Translations under genes and position numbers: made by a program
Shown here: one piece after another, positions 10,206 to 22,620 of the stretch
Position numbering within the stretch: position 1 is the stretch's first letter
Layout of the letters: each line of letters starts with the position of its first letter
Notes under the pieces: generated by a model
The model's database searches: none
Told to the model about the DNA's origin: nothing
What the model saw: the letters and a program-made list of their open reading frames with translations, nothing else
Assembly (NCBI GenBank): GCA_029378245.1
Contig: JARKIF010000056.1
Span: 124,001 to 188,000 of the forward strand
Source: Roridomyces roridus
Taxonomy: Eukaryota; Basidiomycota; Agaricomycetes; Agaricales; Mycenaceae
Direction: 5' to 3'
Length of the DNA: 64,000 nt

Positions 10206-12920
10206 CAAACCGACTCGTGCTTATCCTACGTGTGCATAAGGAAGATCATGAAGGGAAGAGTAAAATCATACCACTTCATATTCTACAGTCCGTTCGACGT
10301 GAATCCCGCCCACTAAAAATAACTAATCAGCGTTCAAGCAGTCAAGTTCAATGCCAGTACGAACTCTCGCTGCGAGTATGTTTATCGCGGTCCTCTAGTG
10401 TATGCAGTTGAAATGGCGGTGCCGCTTGAAATTGCCATCCACCAACGGATTCGGCATTGAACGCGCTATCCCCAACAACACCGATGAACGTGGGGACATT
10501 GCAGCGTAGAGATTCTCGGGAATTGAGGCTGAAATTGAATGAAAGCCGTCAATTCAATCTTGTAAGTGTTTGGGAGGGATTGATTCGTACATGACCACTG
10601 GAAGAGAACGGTCACTTCACGTTCGAATATGGCACACAGACGCACGCATTGTGATCACACATAGCTTTCCTTCCACAAAGTGTATCGGCATCCTGGACTG
10701 CGTTAAATTCACGTTGCCTTGGAGCTGATTGACGCACCAGTATAATTTTGTCGGCCAAGCTACGTAGAGAGCCAACGTCAAGAACTGCGCAAAGGTGACC
10801 AAACCTCCCCGCGCGATCGTGAATCTCAGCAGCTTTTATCTCATCAGCAAGAAACCCAATCTTCAGTGGTGTGACTAACCCTGTTCAACACGTTTGTTGT
10901 CCTGCAATCCGTCCAAGTTAGCAAGGATCTCGCTACGCGGAATCAAACTCAGGCCACAATACTTACGGTTTCAATACACGGCCTCGGCCTTTCATGAACG
11001 CGCTCGATAATGCGAACGTCGCCAATAGATCAGATACCGCTTCGAAACCGTTGGCCAAGGAGACTTCGATCTGCCGGTGTATCAGTCGGAACACAAGTGC
11101 TTGGAAATTTCGCACCTTCATACTGTTAGAAGCCAAGCCAGAGACTGCGAGACTGCGGGATATGTTGACGACGATGCCTGAGAGATTTCGGTCGTGTCAA
11201 AGGAAGAGTGTTGAATTATGGCGTACATATTCCAGCAACTGGTAAATGTATAGCGATCAGTGAATGGTTCAAATGGAAGCAGTCGACAAACCGAGCCCGG
11301 CGACCCCAAAGAGAGCCTTTGCGTCCGTATTTGATCAGCAGCCTGTCTCCGAGGAATTTCGGCACATACAATGAGCATTGGCAGGACAATCTGTCGGGTC
11401 ACTGGGTGTAATCTAGTCAGGGTACGGGTTTAGTGGAAACAGTCGACTTCGTACACAGATAGACCCGGTAGGCGAAAAACAGTTCCACCCTGTCTCTGAA
11501 TCAGTAAAGTTCCATACGACGAGACGAACGTACAACATAACAAGCACCACATTAATGGCAACCTCGACCATGGTCGTGCTTACAAGCGGTAAAATAATTA
11601 GGCAACGACACAGTCCAAGAACGCACAAAGCGTCTCACATGGGCAGACGCGTCAAGCCCTCGAGGTTGCCAAAATTCGTTATCTGTATGTAATGTGAGAT
11701 TCAAACGAGGGTAGGCGGCCTTTCAGGCTCACCAAGTATTCATGAGCCATCCCGCTTGTGAGAACCGTCTCGGTCATGTCCATGGCGCTTTTCGAGCACA
11801 GGAGTGAGCGGTTTGCGCAGAGAAAGGTCTCGCTCACAACAGTAGTCCAACCTGCCGGCTCGCTCTCATCAAAGATCACAGCAGTGGACTCGGAAAGCAC
11901 TCACGAAACTGCGGAGCATCCAGCCATCTTTGTTCGAGTTGTAGTACGTCCATGACTGGGATATGGTGATTCCAGAGAGACTTGAAAGATTAAATGATTC
12001 AAGATCAATATGGGTAAAAAAGAGATATATACGTACACGGGAGCGAGCATCACACCGACGAACATGGCGTTGGCTTTAGAGGATATGTCCACTCCATTGG
12101 GTACAGCAGACATTGAACCGATAGCCTAGTTTGAAAGTCAAGGAAGCGGAAGAGGAATGAGTATAGCCTTCGATGTGGGGCCGCGTTATATTGTCCGAAT
12201 GCCATGGATAGGAGTCCGTTGTGAGTGAGTAGATCTCCGCATGTCCTCGAATGGTTCAGCGCAGCATTTTGAACGTTTGACAGCTGTTTGAAGTAGGCAT
12301 TCCCAGCGGCGAGATCTAGTATACTCGGAGCAGCGGCCCGGGATCCGCTTGGCTTCGAGTGCGGGGGTGATAACTCCCGGAGGACTGGCGACATATACCC
12401 GATCGCCAGCGAGCGTTTGAACTGGTAGTACAAGGTCGAAGCACCGTTCATTCCTTATGCCACAGAAACTTGACTGGTCACTACATAAGGATGAGAGATG
12501 GTTGTGGTTATGGCTGGCCATGTCAGAATCCAATACAATTCGAACGCGGGAGAGGGCGATTAGTCGGCCGTTGTGGTTATACGTTCTCAGCGGGCTCTTC
12601 CTACTCTCAACGGGATTTGGTTGGGAGGGCAGAGAACTAAATAAATGGTTAACTGTTTGACTTCATGGGGTGAAATCTAGACAAGGGACGCACGATACAC
12701 CACGGCTGATTCCAATGCTGATGCCTCAGCGCTCAGAATCGAGAGTCATGACGCCGCATGTCAAAAAGGCCGTGCATACAACGCCTCGCGATGACTCGGG
12801 AACATCTACGACAGGCGGCGGGCGGCTGTGTACCGTAGCGGATATAGAGAGAGCGAGGCGGGGATAAATTGAGAGGGAAATAGGGAGAAGCCCAGCTAGG
12901 ATGCGGGTGTCCTATATTAT
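10206..12920. repeat. Segmental duplication, copy A
   Basis: This segment matches 27011-29585 in order and orientation, including introns and non-coding flanks. Shared anchors include CAAACCGAC.CGTGCTT at the left edge, GACAGGCGGCGGGCGGCTGT near the right, and AAGCCCAGC.AGGATGCGGG at the right edge. The two copies have diverged by point changes and small indels. The duplication covers one whole DUF6534-type gene and its promoter. Confidence 0.8.
10348..12113 (-). CDS. DUF6534-type fungal multi-pass membrane protein, copy A
   Basis: Leftward gene of many short exons, starting at the ATG at 12113 (MSAVPNGVDISSKANAMFVG) and ending with TGA at 10348. Exon pieces in order show SGITISQSWTYYNSNKDGW (11.9 kb), an MDMTETVLTS helix, the family-like ITNFGNLEGL (11.67 kb), VELFFAYRVY (11.48 kb), VTRQIVLPMLI (11.38 kb), an EVSLANGFEAVSDLLATFAL segment (11.05 kb) and a last exon starting LNSRESLR. 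The TNFGN turn, FFAYRVY and LNSRESLR motifs are characteristic of the seven-helix DUF6534 membrane proteins expanded in basidiomycetes. Their function is not known. The frame can be followed in all exons, so it may be functional. Its paralogue is at 27166-28947. Confidence 0.65.
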
Positions 12921-14360
12921 ATGAGACTGGCCAACCGGCCACTTGCCCCAAACAAGGCCATTAGTATAGGAATCTTACCTGGTTGTGGTGGCAGAGTGGA
13001 AAGGTCCTCCATGTGTTCTCCGACGCCGAATACCCCGGTGAGCGAAGTAAAGCAATCTGGTCTTGACAGTGGTGCTAAGATGAACGTTGAACGTAGAGGA
13101 GAAGAGCGATCAAACGAGATTGAAATCGATGGATGAACATTCAACGTTTGAACACGCTAAGTATCGCATTTAATCGCATTTAATCTCGCCTATGCACCCG
13201 TCCGGCAGTTTATTCTCGTTTGATCTCGATCATTCTCTGCGCGTTTCCACTGGGGGTCAAGCCCAACACTCGATTGGCTTCTGTGCTTCTTCTTCAGGTA
13301 CACAACGCTCCTCACTTCCGATGGTACGTGCCCGAGCACAAGAGATAGGTAAACGCTCCAAAAAAAAAAAAAGGCTTCTTTAGGTATGAATGCATCTTGG
13401 TCATCAGCAACTTGACACCCTCTTTTCTGGGCACCTCCAGAGCTTTTCTGCGGCTTTTTCCACTTTCGTCTTTTTTCGGCACTTTCCGCTAGACTTTTCT
13501 TGGTCAAGATTCGCTTTCGACTCTTTTCGACTTTTTGGTGTGAAATCAGTTGCAATGAAAAGTGGTCAAAAAAGTGAGTCAGCGCACATGGTTATTCGTC
13601 ACCACGGTACTTGAATCTGAACTGCGGCTTTGCTCTGGTATGGGTGTGACCCAGGGTGGGATAGGTCTTGGAGCGAGTTGAAGCACGAGCCGCCAGGTTG
13701 AGGGTAAGGAGGAAAGAAGCTCAGCGCTCAGGAACAATTCGCAGGGGCATAAGACAGGGGAGATGAATTATATGGGTTGATTAGTAACAACATGTTGTAC
13801 ATAGTATATACGGGACCCGGATATCTATGCTTGTGAGCAAGTCAAAGACAGCAGACAAACCCTCAACCAGTCCCACCCAGAATGTTCTCCGCCCCTGGGG
13901 CCTGGGTGCGCCCGTGTGATGAATGCCGAAGCCGAGCAGTAGAAATCGCAGGTAGTCGTTTGGGGAGAGAAGCCGAGGCGTGCGGAAACAGGAGGGTTTG
14001 CATGAGCGGGCGATCGAGCGCTTTCATCAGGCGTGGAAGTGGGGGATGGTGAGGCAGAAGGAGGTGGTAAGAGTCGAGGCGTTGCTTGGTGATCGTCGTT
14101 GCCACGTTGCGGCCGCCGAACACGTGGTGTTGGTTGATGACTGGATTCGGACGGAAAAACAATAAACGCCAACAACTCCCTCTTCTTTCCTTCATCTACC
14201 CCACTGTCTATCCTGCGCCTCGCTGATTGTTCTGCTCGAGGCACCGTACTCTAGTGCGGAACGGTACCCGGTGAGTATTCCTACTAGCTGCCTCGGGTCT
14301 TGAGAGTTCTCGAGCCCAAGAATTCTTCCTTCAGCTCCCCACGCTGAGCGCCGAGTCCGG
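12921..14360. other. Intergenic stretch, low-complexity, no clear gene
   Basis: Open frames occur on both strands (for example 13190-13555 and 13825-14244, both leftward) but they have simple composition and no recognisable domain. A run of 12 A lies near 13361-13372. A T/C-rich block at 13440-13540 (CTTTTTCCACTTTCG, CACTTTCCGC) resembles the repeat near 15040. Confidence 0.4.
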
Positions 14361-14662
14361 ATGCCAGTGAGCAGCTCTTCACCCAACAGTGCGTATTAGC
14401 TCCTGCCCAGCTCTCGCTCACCACTGATAGAGTCTCTCTTAGTGTGACCGATGCCGCGGACGACACCGACACCGTGGCTGCGGCGGCCGCTGCCGCATAT
14501 GTCAAACTTGAGGTACGTATCTTTCCTGAGCGGCTGCAGTCAATGACCTCTATCAATCAGGCTTGTTCTTCCCTCTTCGAAGACCTGGGCTACCTGCTCG
14601 CGGTGAGTTATAACATGCATCTTGTGACAGTTCATATACTGAGATTGTTGCTACAGTCCCAC
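14361..14662 (+). CDS. Possible small gene of unknown function (Ala-rich)
   Basis: A model with exons about 14361-14392, 14443-14512, 14562-14603 and a short last exon gives a protein of roughly 50 residues that starts MPVSSSSPNSAVTDAADDTD and contains a run of seven Ala. Splice sites are plausible but not strong. Further exon-like pieces continue to about 14913 (for example a frame reading ANFASTAVLDVRAVGTNP at 14.7 kb), so the gene may be longer or decayed. I do not recognise it. Confidence 0.25.
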
Positions 14663-14944
14663 TGATCCACCGCGCCGCTCCGGCTCTCAGCCAACTTTGC
14701 ATCCACGGCCGTCCTCGATGTGCGCGCCGTCGGCACCAACCCCGTCATCTTGGTACGTGTTCACTGTCGCCGGATAATTTCAAGGTTAATTCTGATCCAA
14801 ATAGTCTCCTCGCGAGTTCGACGACGACGTTGTTGATGGTACGTGCACTATCCTGTCCGCATAGTTAGATTTGTACCTTCCATAGTGCCCAATCTAATAT
14901 ATTACTTTCCACCCTAATTGCTGGATGTTATGAGCGTAAATGTA

Positions 14945-15115
14945 AGCTTTTCGGAGTGCTTTTTGGTGGGACCAAGCCACTTTTCTGCGATGAAAAAGCG
15001 CTTTTTTACGCAAACGGACCTAGCTTAAAAAAGTGCCAGATGCTTTTTCCACTTTTGCACTTTTGGCTCTTTTTGGCTTCGAAAAAGCCAGAAAAGACGC
15101 GAAAGTGGAAGTTGT
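14945..15115. repeat. Hairpin-forming T/A-rich repeat at the 3' end of the AAA-like pseudogene
   Basis: CCACTTTTGCACTTTTGG and GGCTCTTTTTGGCTT are followed, after CG, by AAAAAGCCAGAAAAG and CGCGAAAGTGG, giving an imperfect palindrome at about 15047-15109. Similar words occur at 13440-13540. It replaces the acidic C-terminus present in the paralogous gene at 25.3-25.5 kb, so it may be a small inverted-repeat element inserted there. Confidence 0.4.
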
Positions 15116-17381
15116 CAAGTTGCTGATGGTGAACGGCGCCCACAAAATAATCCTCGTCTTCAGGTGTAAACTCTTCCGACCCGTAACACTCTGGCCCTTG
15201 CTCCTCAAACAAAAAGTAGCGCTCCTCCCCCTCCGACAGAACCTCCGAGCCCAGCTCTTCCAAACTCGCCCGACTCACGATCCGGGCACCCCCTACCGCA
15301 ATGAACTGTGTGTACTCGCCTTTGGGCTTGAACAAGCTCCCAACCAAAGTCGTCTTCATTCTTCCCAGGCTCTCCGACCACTCTCTATACGGTCGACTAA
15401 GAATTCTGGCCTCATTGTCTTCGCAGAGCTCGTTGTGAAGCTCGCGAAGCGCATCGAGGGAAGGCTCCGGGTCGTTGGGGTGAATCGCTAGCCAAAGCCC
15501 GAGCAACGGCAGAGTCCTGAGCTCCCAGTAGAGGATGCCGTCGTTGGAGAATCCAGGAACACGGACCAATTTACTCTCGCTGAGGCTCATCACAATGGGT
15601 TCGAGGAGCCCGCAAGGCCAGGATCCGACAATGTGGGCGTTGCGCATGATGAGCTCGACGATGCCCGGTAGACTGGGCTCCCTCCGTGCGCCTGTTTTCA
15701 AGGAATAGCACGTCTGGTCGTGGAGAACATTGGATAAACCAAGCATGAGAGGCAGCTCATCTCGACGACCGTACTTCACCAGGCCAAAGTGGAACTTCAC
15801 GTACATGGCTTCGTCATCATTGTACCATGATCCATCGAAGTCGTATGAATAGGGCTCATAGGTATCACTGACGAGTCTGTCAATGCAAGAATGTATCTGG
15901 AGCAAAAGATTTAGCCAGGGAAGGAGAAGAAGTCAAGTATTCTCGCCAGAGACAAAACTTGGCGGCTCGCTATACGCAATGTCGACTTGGAGCCGCGGCA
16001 GCGAGTCAGCGCACCAGTAGGGCCCACCAGGAGATGGAGGTGCCATCGAGGTCACGCCCAGAGTCCGATTCTTCGACGTCCACAGTTCCCCCGTTCCCGA
16101 TGAGCCCAATAAGCCCATAGAGCGTCACCATACTCGATCCAGCCGAGTCCGACAAGGGAAGGAGCCCGAAAAGCGACGACAAGAGGCAAAACGGGTCAGC
16201 TTCTATGACTTCCTCGGAAGCTTCCTCAGAAGATGATTCCGATATACGGCTGCTCAATAGCTGAGGATGGAGAACGGCCTCGACGTTGTTTCCGTCTTCC
16301 CAAGAAAAGAAAGTAATCTCCAAATTGTTCTCTGAGCTCGCGCGCGTCAATCATGTATTCAGGGAGTCTCGTTTGAGCCAGCCAAGCAGCCTCGCCCTCT
16401 GTAAACCCGCAACAAGAGTGGAGTGAGTCCGGAGCTGCGACGACCAAGTCGCGGAGAACAGGGGTCTGCAAGGAGAGTGTGCCGGTAACAAAGAGTTTGG
16501 GTATAATGTCGACGGCGGAACGGAGAGGACTCCATAAATGTTTATCGAGCAGTTGCGCGACATCCTCGGGAACTAATAAAGTACTGAGGCGGTCGAGATG
16601 GGATAACGAGCTCTCGAGCAGAGGGGCATCATAATCGTCAACACCCACGAAGAGAGTTTTCCGGCCCAACCTGACCAAATCCTAACGTATGCTCAGAGCC
16701 GCTGCGGCTAGTCAAGGAAGAATCACTCACTAGCACCTTCTTCAGAGGCTCATCCTCTCCATGATCCAAATATGCATACGGCGCCGCAAGGTCCAACTCC
16801 GTCTGATACTTGACGAGGAATGAACAGAGTGCAGAAGATATCCCGCCCTTCACTGGTGGACCAAAGGTTTCTTGATCCTCTTTAAGTAACGAAAAGCGTA
16901 GACAAAGATGAGAGCGAGCGTTCTCCGAAGTTTGAGATTCATCGGCTTCTGGAATGTCGTAGAACTGGCTCATCGAGGATTCACGAAGACGGTTTGATTT
17001 TCACTCATATCGTTATAATTCGAGGACGGAAGACGACGATACGACTCGACTCACTTGAGGAGACTCGGCAGATTCACTTGAAGAAGGACATCTTGAATGC
17101 GACGTTTTGAGGCGTTTGCGAAGAGGTTGCCAATCATTGCTCGGTGCCTCATCCTGAATCGGACGCTTGCCGTAGGAGTGCGAAGTCCAGTCGGATTGAA
17201 TGCAGCCAGCAGAAATATTTAACGCAGTGCTCGGTTTGAGGGAAATGAGGTGCCATATGGCATCAGAGATTGCAGAATGAGAATCTGCAATAGGGATCGC
17301 GGGCTCATCGTCATTGCTGTTGAACAAAGATTCCCCTCGGCTGGCATGGTGGTGAAAAGCAGGCAAGAATGGGACGGTCAT
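15006..17381 (-). pseudogene. AAA-ATPase-like protein, decayed copy lacking Walker A
   Basis: Leftward paralogue of the gene at 22951-25507. Exon 1 (17381 to about 17028) encodes a Ser-rich N-terminus with RKRLKTSHS. The next coding piece starts at FYDIPEADES (about 16966), so the region that holds VDKT and the Walker A loop in the other copy (about 55 residues) is missing. The conserved remainder includes EDEPLKKVL, the Walker B-like TLFVGVDDYDAPL, VAQLLDKHLW and PKLFVTGTLSL. Near 16300 an extra T shifts the frame. A second frame change near 16010 is also present in the paralogue. The last exon (15905-15006) reads through PSLPGIVELIMRN and ends in a hairpin repeat. It is not expected to bind ATP. 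Confidence 0.7.
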
Positions 17382-17515
17382 ATGACTTGATTCAGATTCG
17401 CGTCCAAGTAACATCGTGTGTAAAAAATACAATCCATCGACTACTCATTACATTACTCTCATCCCAACCTCCCACTCCACCCGCCCTCGCCCTTCTGTCA
17501 CCCATCACCTCTACA

Positions 17516-19838
17516 TCAAAAATCAACAAACATCCCAGGCTGAAAAACATCATACATTCCACGGCTATTACTCAAATACGCCTCCCGCACACGCGCAGAC
17601 ACAGGGTCCACCAGCGTACGCAGCGTAGAAAGTAGCGCCCCAGCCGTCATCTGTAAACTCCACATGCTCACAGTGCGCAGTCGGCGATTCAGGTTCGCTT
17701 GCGTGACGTGGTACGCCATGGCGTCGTATACCTGCAGAGGGTCAGTCAGTTTGGTGGAGAAAAGAATGGGTGGCACAAGGCGTACCTGGAGGGAGATGTC
17801 GTCCATGAGGCCGGCTAGGGAGGATGGTCAGTCATCGGGAGAGTATCACAAAGAGGCTCTTACATTCCCACATCTGGACAAGGTCCCGTCAGTCGATGAT
17901 ACAACAAGGCCGAGAAAACACTCACAGTCCACGCCCCATCAAAGTCCGCCAAATCTTTCACCACCCTACACCGAATGGGAACCAACGTCCGGTTCGCATT
18001 CATGAACCCGACTATAGGCCGAATGAGCGCATAGTTGACATACGACAGATCCCTCGTGAATATGGGCACCGCCGCCTTGAGGTCCCTAAACCTCAAATCA
18101 ATATCAATAACCACCCTGGGCGTCATCTTATCCCTCTCCGCCCGCTGCGGAATCTGGAAAGTGGGCGCCTGCAACGGGGGCTTGGCCAACCCCCGCTGCG
18201 CAGGTATCCGTTCGAGTATAGGGTCCAACGATGTCGAGATGGCGTCTGCAATCTCCCCGAGAATCGCATTAAAATGAGACGCATCGGTGGGGTCGCGCGG
18301 GAACTTGATGTCGAGCACAGCGTCCACTTTGCCCGAGGTGATCCACGAGATGGGTCCGTCGGTCGTGACAGCGCGTTGCATGTGGTCGATATTCACGCCG
18401 TCAATCCGAATACGTGACATCCGCCCCCAGTCGCCGTCCTTCAGATCCATCTCCGTCGTCCGACCGATGCTCTGTGGCTTGTGCAAGCTGAAGAGACAGT
18501 TGTCAAACTGCCCGACAATGTTCTCCGCACACAGAAAGTCGTAAAAGATCCACTGCTTGCGGAACGTCTTGATGTCCGCAGAGAAGATCGACGCCGTATG
18601 CGGCCGGAATCCGTCAGGCTGATACACCGTGATCAACACGTCCTCGACCTGCAGAGACTCGAGCTCAAAGTCTCCTGGACGCCCAACGCTCCGGAAGGAA
18701 AGCGGGTCCCACGTGATGGACGGGTCCCAGTGCACCGACCGACGGTCGAGCGTCCCCCGCACTCCCTTGATCACCGCGTCCTCAATCAGCCCCTTCCCGT
18801 CAAGCCAGCGCCAGAGCGAAAAAGTGACGTCGATCGAATCGACATTGAGGTCAAACATCGAGTATCGGACTTCCTCCTCCTCTGCGTCGGGAGTGGCTGC
18901 TGGAGCCTCATCCTCGTCATCGCCAACGCGGTGGTACTCTGGGTGTCCACTGACATCGTACCCGGCCGCAATGAACCTGCCACGATCAGCCTCGACCTGA
19001 ATCGGAGGCGGGGGTCCAGCGTGAGGCGGGCGTCGAGAAATAAAGACGTTTTTGAAGGAGACCTTCGAGTCTTTCCACTTGGGTACAATCGCGGACTCGA
19101 AAATGATGGTGACGCCCGTCTCGGCGGTCAGGTAGTCGCTCAACGCACGCGCGATATAGTCTGACTTGACGTCAGTGCGGGCTTTGTGGCGGAAAACATA
19201 AAAACGCACGTTGCAAGCGCAGGCTGGAGGCCGTCGCGAAGATGACCGAAACGAATGTCGTTCTGAAGACTCATGAGCAATTGGAGAGCACGAAAAAGAG
19301 CAGCCACGCACGTTCCAACGAGTATCCACAACGTCTGGCTCATCAAAAACCAGGTAATAAACGCGGAAATATCGTCTGCATTGAACCGCCGAAAGGACTT
19401 TATCGTGAACCACTTGAAGCGGATACGTGCTCGGGCCCAAAAGCCCGTTGCGACCTTGAGAAAGTCGTCTCGACTCGGGCGTGGCAGGTGCGGCAGCGAC
19501 ATTGCGAGGCGCCTGAAGAAAGGCGTGTAATTGTCGTAATTGGGCGGGGGTGGAGGTTTGTCGTCGTCATCTTGGTTAGTCGGAGGTTTGGAGTTGGCGG
19601 CTCTGCGCGTGTGCGAAGCATGTATGTATCGTGTGAGCGTGGAAACCGGCCCTCTGGCAACACAAAAGGGCGGGGAAATGCGAGAGGACGCCCTGTGCTG
19701 AATTCCAGCGCTGAAGAACGTCCGTATGGTGTTGTAGCGGTCTAGTTTTGCTGCCGTTGGCCGACTCGCAGGTGCACGGACCTCGAGGAGTAGATGGCCA
19801 AGTCGCGTGTTTTTTGTGAGGGCCAGTCGGAGGGCCAT
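17516..19838 (-). CDS. Mitochondrial inner-membrane protein of the Mdm31/Mdm32 family
   Basis: The start is the ATG at 19838. The N-terminus is Arg/Ser/Ala-rich with few acids, as expected of a mitochondrial targeting sequence. FNADDISAFITWFLMSQTLW followed by a hydrophobic helix matches the family signature and first membrane segment. The large exon (19.15-17.93 kb) carries the long conserved domain (FESAIVPKWKDSKVSFKNVF, FDLNVDSIDVTFSLWRWLDG, GVRGTLDRRSVHW, FDNCLFSLHKPQSIGRT). After WT the frame needs a 10-nt exon at 17863-17872, then GLMDDISLQ, then the last exon (VYDAMAYHVTQANLNRR) ending in stop at 17516. In yeast Mdm31/32 act in the inner membrane in mitochondrial shape, nucleoid stability and lipid balance. 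It is probably functional and single-copy. Confidence 0.88.
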
Positions 19839-20176
19839 GAGGGCAGTCGAATGGTGGTTTCTTGGCTCGGGTTGTGGTGGTAGGTGGCACTGAGGAGTGT
19901 TCCACTTGGGTGGAGCACGTTCCTAGGAACCGTCGCAACCCGTGTCGTCGGCGATGTTGGTCGCTTCTTTCCCCGCCGTTTCAACGGCCACTGACGTTCC
20001 GGGCGACGTCGATTACCCTCAACCAGGGACTCGAGGGTAGTGGGGGAGGAAAAAAGCAATTTGATCCATACGTAATGCCTTGCGCGGCATTGCAAGAAAA
20101 TTTCAAGATTCTTCTACACATTATACGGTATATTTCGTAGATGCAAGAAATGCTTCAAGTGAAGAGCGCCCTGCTC
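19839..20176. other. Promoter region of the Mdm31/32 gene; no gene recognised
   Basis: Spacer between the stop of the upstream leftward gene (20177) and the MDM31 start (19838). It must contain the MDM31 promoter. I see no clear TATA box or regulatory motif, only a poly(A)-containing stretch near 20051. Confidence 0.4.
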
Positions 20177-20791
20177 TCAGCGTCTTGGCGAACCCGCTCT
20201 GCGCGTGCGTTGACAATTGCAGCAAACCTTTGGAGCGATCAGTGGTAAAATTAGAGCAAGGGAAGAGGCGCGCAACTTGTTCGCCAGTCTCTGCAGCGAG
20301 CAATGCATGCAATCGGAGGGCGTCGAGCAGCCGCAGCTGAACAGAGGTGCGAATGGCGCGTCGATGGGTCGTTTGTGACTCTCCCTGCGTGGTGGTTTCT
20401 CGACGCGTCCCGAAAGTACCATCGCACGGGGTGCAGTGGGGGTTCCCTTCGTCTTCTTCTTCTGAGGTTTGGGTTTCCACATTTCTTTGGTCGTGGGAGG
20501 CGTGCATGGTACTTTTGGCGCGTCCTCCTCATCGGCCGAGTCGTCATCGCCATCCTTGGACTTGTTCACGAGACAAGCAAGGGTGCGGATAGAGCGTTGC
20601 TTCAGTGCATACTCTCTGCACCGGGGGCGGATGGTAATCGCAATCTTCTTGCGGTCTGCATCACTGCGGGAGAACAAGGTGAACAAGCGCGCAAGACAAG
20701 ATGGAATAACGACACACTGGATATCTGGACAGTTGATGGTCGATAGCGTCTCTCCGCACGCCAGATTATCGGTGTTGGTGACTGAAGCCAT
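20177..20791 (-). CDS. Unrecognised 204-residue protein, basic centre and Cys-rich end
   Basis: Single open frame from the ATG at 20791 (MASVTNTDNLACGETLST) to 20177 with no need for introns. The first 75 residues are mixed and end in RTLACLVNKSKDG. Then an acidic stretch (DGDDDSADEEDAP) and a Lys/Pro-rich centre (KPKPQKKKTKG) follow. The C-terminus has a cysteine cluster (FSCGCSTPSDCMHC, CCNC) that could bind zinc. No known domain recognised. It lies head-to-tail upstream of MDM31 and divergent from the methyltransferase gene, about 300 bp away. Confidence 0.5.
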   Translation of the reverse strand: MASVTNTDNLACGETLSTINCPDIQCVVIPSCLARLFTLFSRSDADRKKIAITIRPRCREYALKQRSIRTLACLVNKSKDGDDDSADEEDAPKVPCTPPTTKEMWKPKPQKKKTKGTPTAPRAMVLSGRVEKPPRRESHKRPIDAPFAPLFSCGCSTPSDCMHCSLQRLANKLRASSLALILPLIAPKVCCNCQRTRRAGSPRR

Positions 20792-21095
20792 CTTTGGCGC
20801 TGAGAGACGATGCTTAACACGAGGCCGGTGGGGGTACGGGGACTAGACAATTAAAAGCGATTCGGCTAAGGGGCGCGTATAAATGAGTGTGCAGGCACTA
20901 TGGCCATGAAAGTCAAGACAAAAACAGGGAACAAAAGGCCAAATATCAATCACATCAACGCGTCCTTTGTCGACGCGTTTCACATTTTGTCTTGTTGCTC
21001 TCATCGTCACCACCAGCGTGCATGGAAGCAGAAGAGCGACTATCATCAAGATTCACGTTTGCAGCTGTTAGCTTCCCGACGACGTTGACCACGAC

Positions 21096-22620
21096 ATGAT
21101 TTCTGACTCCCTCCTCAAAATCGGATACCGCTGGCTGGACCGCGTAAGTATCTACAAGCCCGCCTTCAAGGCCACTCACCGACGTTCTTGACAGGGTCTT
21201 GTTCCCGACTTTATCATTCGGCGCGTCATACGCGCCCTGTTACGCGAACGTCTGCGTGAAATCGACCATGGCAGCTACGAAGCCAACCATGCGGCCAAGA
21301 TGAAGTGGATTGAGGACGTTCGTGCTCGAGCCCAGATCGCAGAGGTCCCGGAGAAGGCCAATGAGCAGCATTATGAGGTGCGTTGTCACTTGCGCTGCCG
21401 AGGACGATGACAGAAATCAAGTCCAGGTTCCGACGGCGTTCATCCTCTCAACTCTTGGACCATATGCAAAGTACTCGTCGTGTCTCTACCCCACTGGAAA
21501 AGAGACCATCGCGGAGGCTGAAATCTGTATGCTCGAGAGCTACTGCGAGAAGGCACAGCTACAGGATGGCCAGGACGTCCTCGACCTCGGCTGCGGCTGG
21601 GGCAGTCTCTCTCTCTTCCTTGCCAAGAAATACCCCAACTCGCGAATCGTCGGATTGTCCAATTCCTCGACGCAAAAGGCGCATATAGATGCAACGGCCC
21701 AAGCGTCTGGATTCACCAACCTGGAGGTACTGTATCGCGTCTCCTGGCTTCTCCTCCACTTACCTATCCACCAGATCATCACCGCGGACGTCAATACTTT
21801 CGATTTCGCGGGCTCGAGACAGTACGTCTTCCTCATTCTTGTCGTCCTCTGCTCATTCGTCCCGTCTAGTTTCGACCGCATCCTCTCCATAGAGGTACGA
21901 GCCTCCTCTCCCTCCTGCTCCGGTACTCATGGACGCAGATGTTCGAGCACATGAAGAACTACGAGCGCCTCCTCGCCAAGGTTTCCACCTGGCTCCGGCC
22001 AGTCTCTCAAAACGAGAAATCCGGGGCAGAATCCCTCCTCTTTATCCACATCTTCTGCCACAGTACAATCCCCTACCACTTTGTTGAGGACGACGGGTGG
22101 ATGGCGCAGAACTTCTTCTCAGGCGGTACCATGGCCTCGCACGACACTTTCGTAAGCCCAGCGTATCCACATAATCTTCGACCTAACCAACATCTCCCTC
22201 CAGACGTACTTCCAAACCGACCTCACGCTCATCCAAAGCTGGTACATCCCCGGCACGCACTACTCGCGCTCACTCGAGGACTGGCTCAAGCTGCAAGACC
22301 GGAACGCCAAGGTGGGCCTCGAGGACCTCAAGAGGGACGCCGCGGAGCATGGGCGGACGCCGGAAGATGCTGTTGCTACGTTTAACAAGTGCGTCTGCGT
22401 CCCTATATGCTCCTGGGCGACGACTGATTGTGACTTCCGTAGATTCCGTGTATTCTACATGGCGTGTTCGGAGCTGTTCCGTATGGATGGTGGGCAGCAG
22501 TGCGTGTCTTTTCCTCTCTCCTTGATGATGGTCGGCTGATAAATGTACGATAGGTGGGGAGTTGGGCATTATCTCTTTAGACCCAAGGGGACACCGGTAT
22601 CTGTGTCGTCGTCGTCGTAG
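21096..22620 (+). CDS. SAM-dependent methyltransferase, CFA-synthase / coclaurine-NMT-like family
   Basis: Nine exons: 21096-21143, 21195-21377, 21427-21726, 21775-21821, 21870-21894, 21939-22151, 22204-22388, 22443-22499 and 22554-22620; all introns are GT-AG of about 44-54 nt. The product has SAM motif I VLDLGCGWGSLSLFLAKKYP. Other family marks are LKYSS-like AKYSSCLYP, ILSIEMFEHMKNYERLL, FIHIFCHSTIPYHF, NFFSGGTM and a C-terminal MACSELFRMDGGQQWGVGHY. These match the cyclopropane-fatty-acid synthase superfamily, closest in pattern to the coclaurine N-methyltransferase-like branch found in plants and fungi. The substrate is unknown in fungi. No signal peptide or membrane segment. All exons join in frame, so it looks functional. 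Confidence 0.85.

Noticed and set aside
13190..13555. Leftward Lys-rich ORF
   Set aside because: Spans a poly(A) tract and repeat-like T/C sequence; composition explains the ORF.
13825..14244. Leftward 139-codon ORF
   Set aside because: Pro/Ser-rich with no domain and no clear splice partners; not enough to call a gene.
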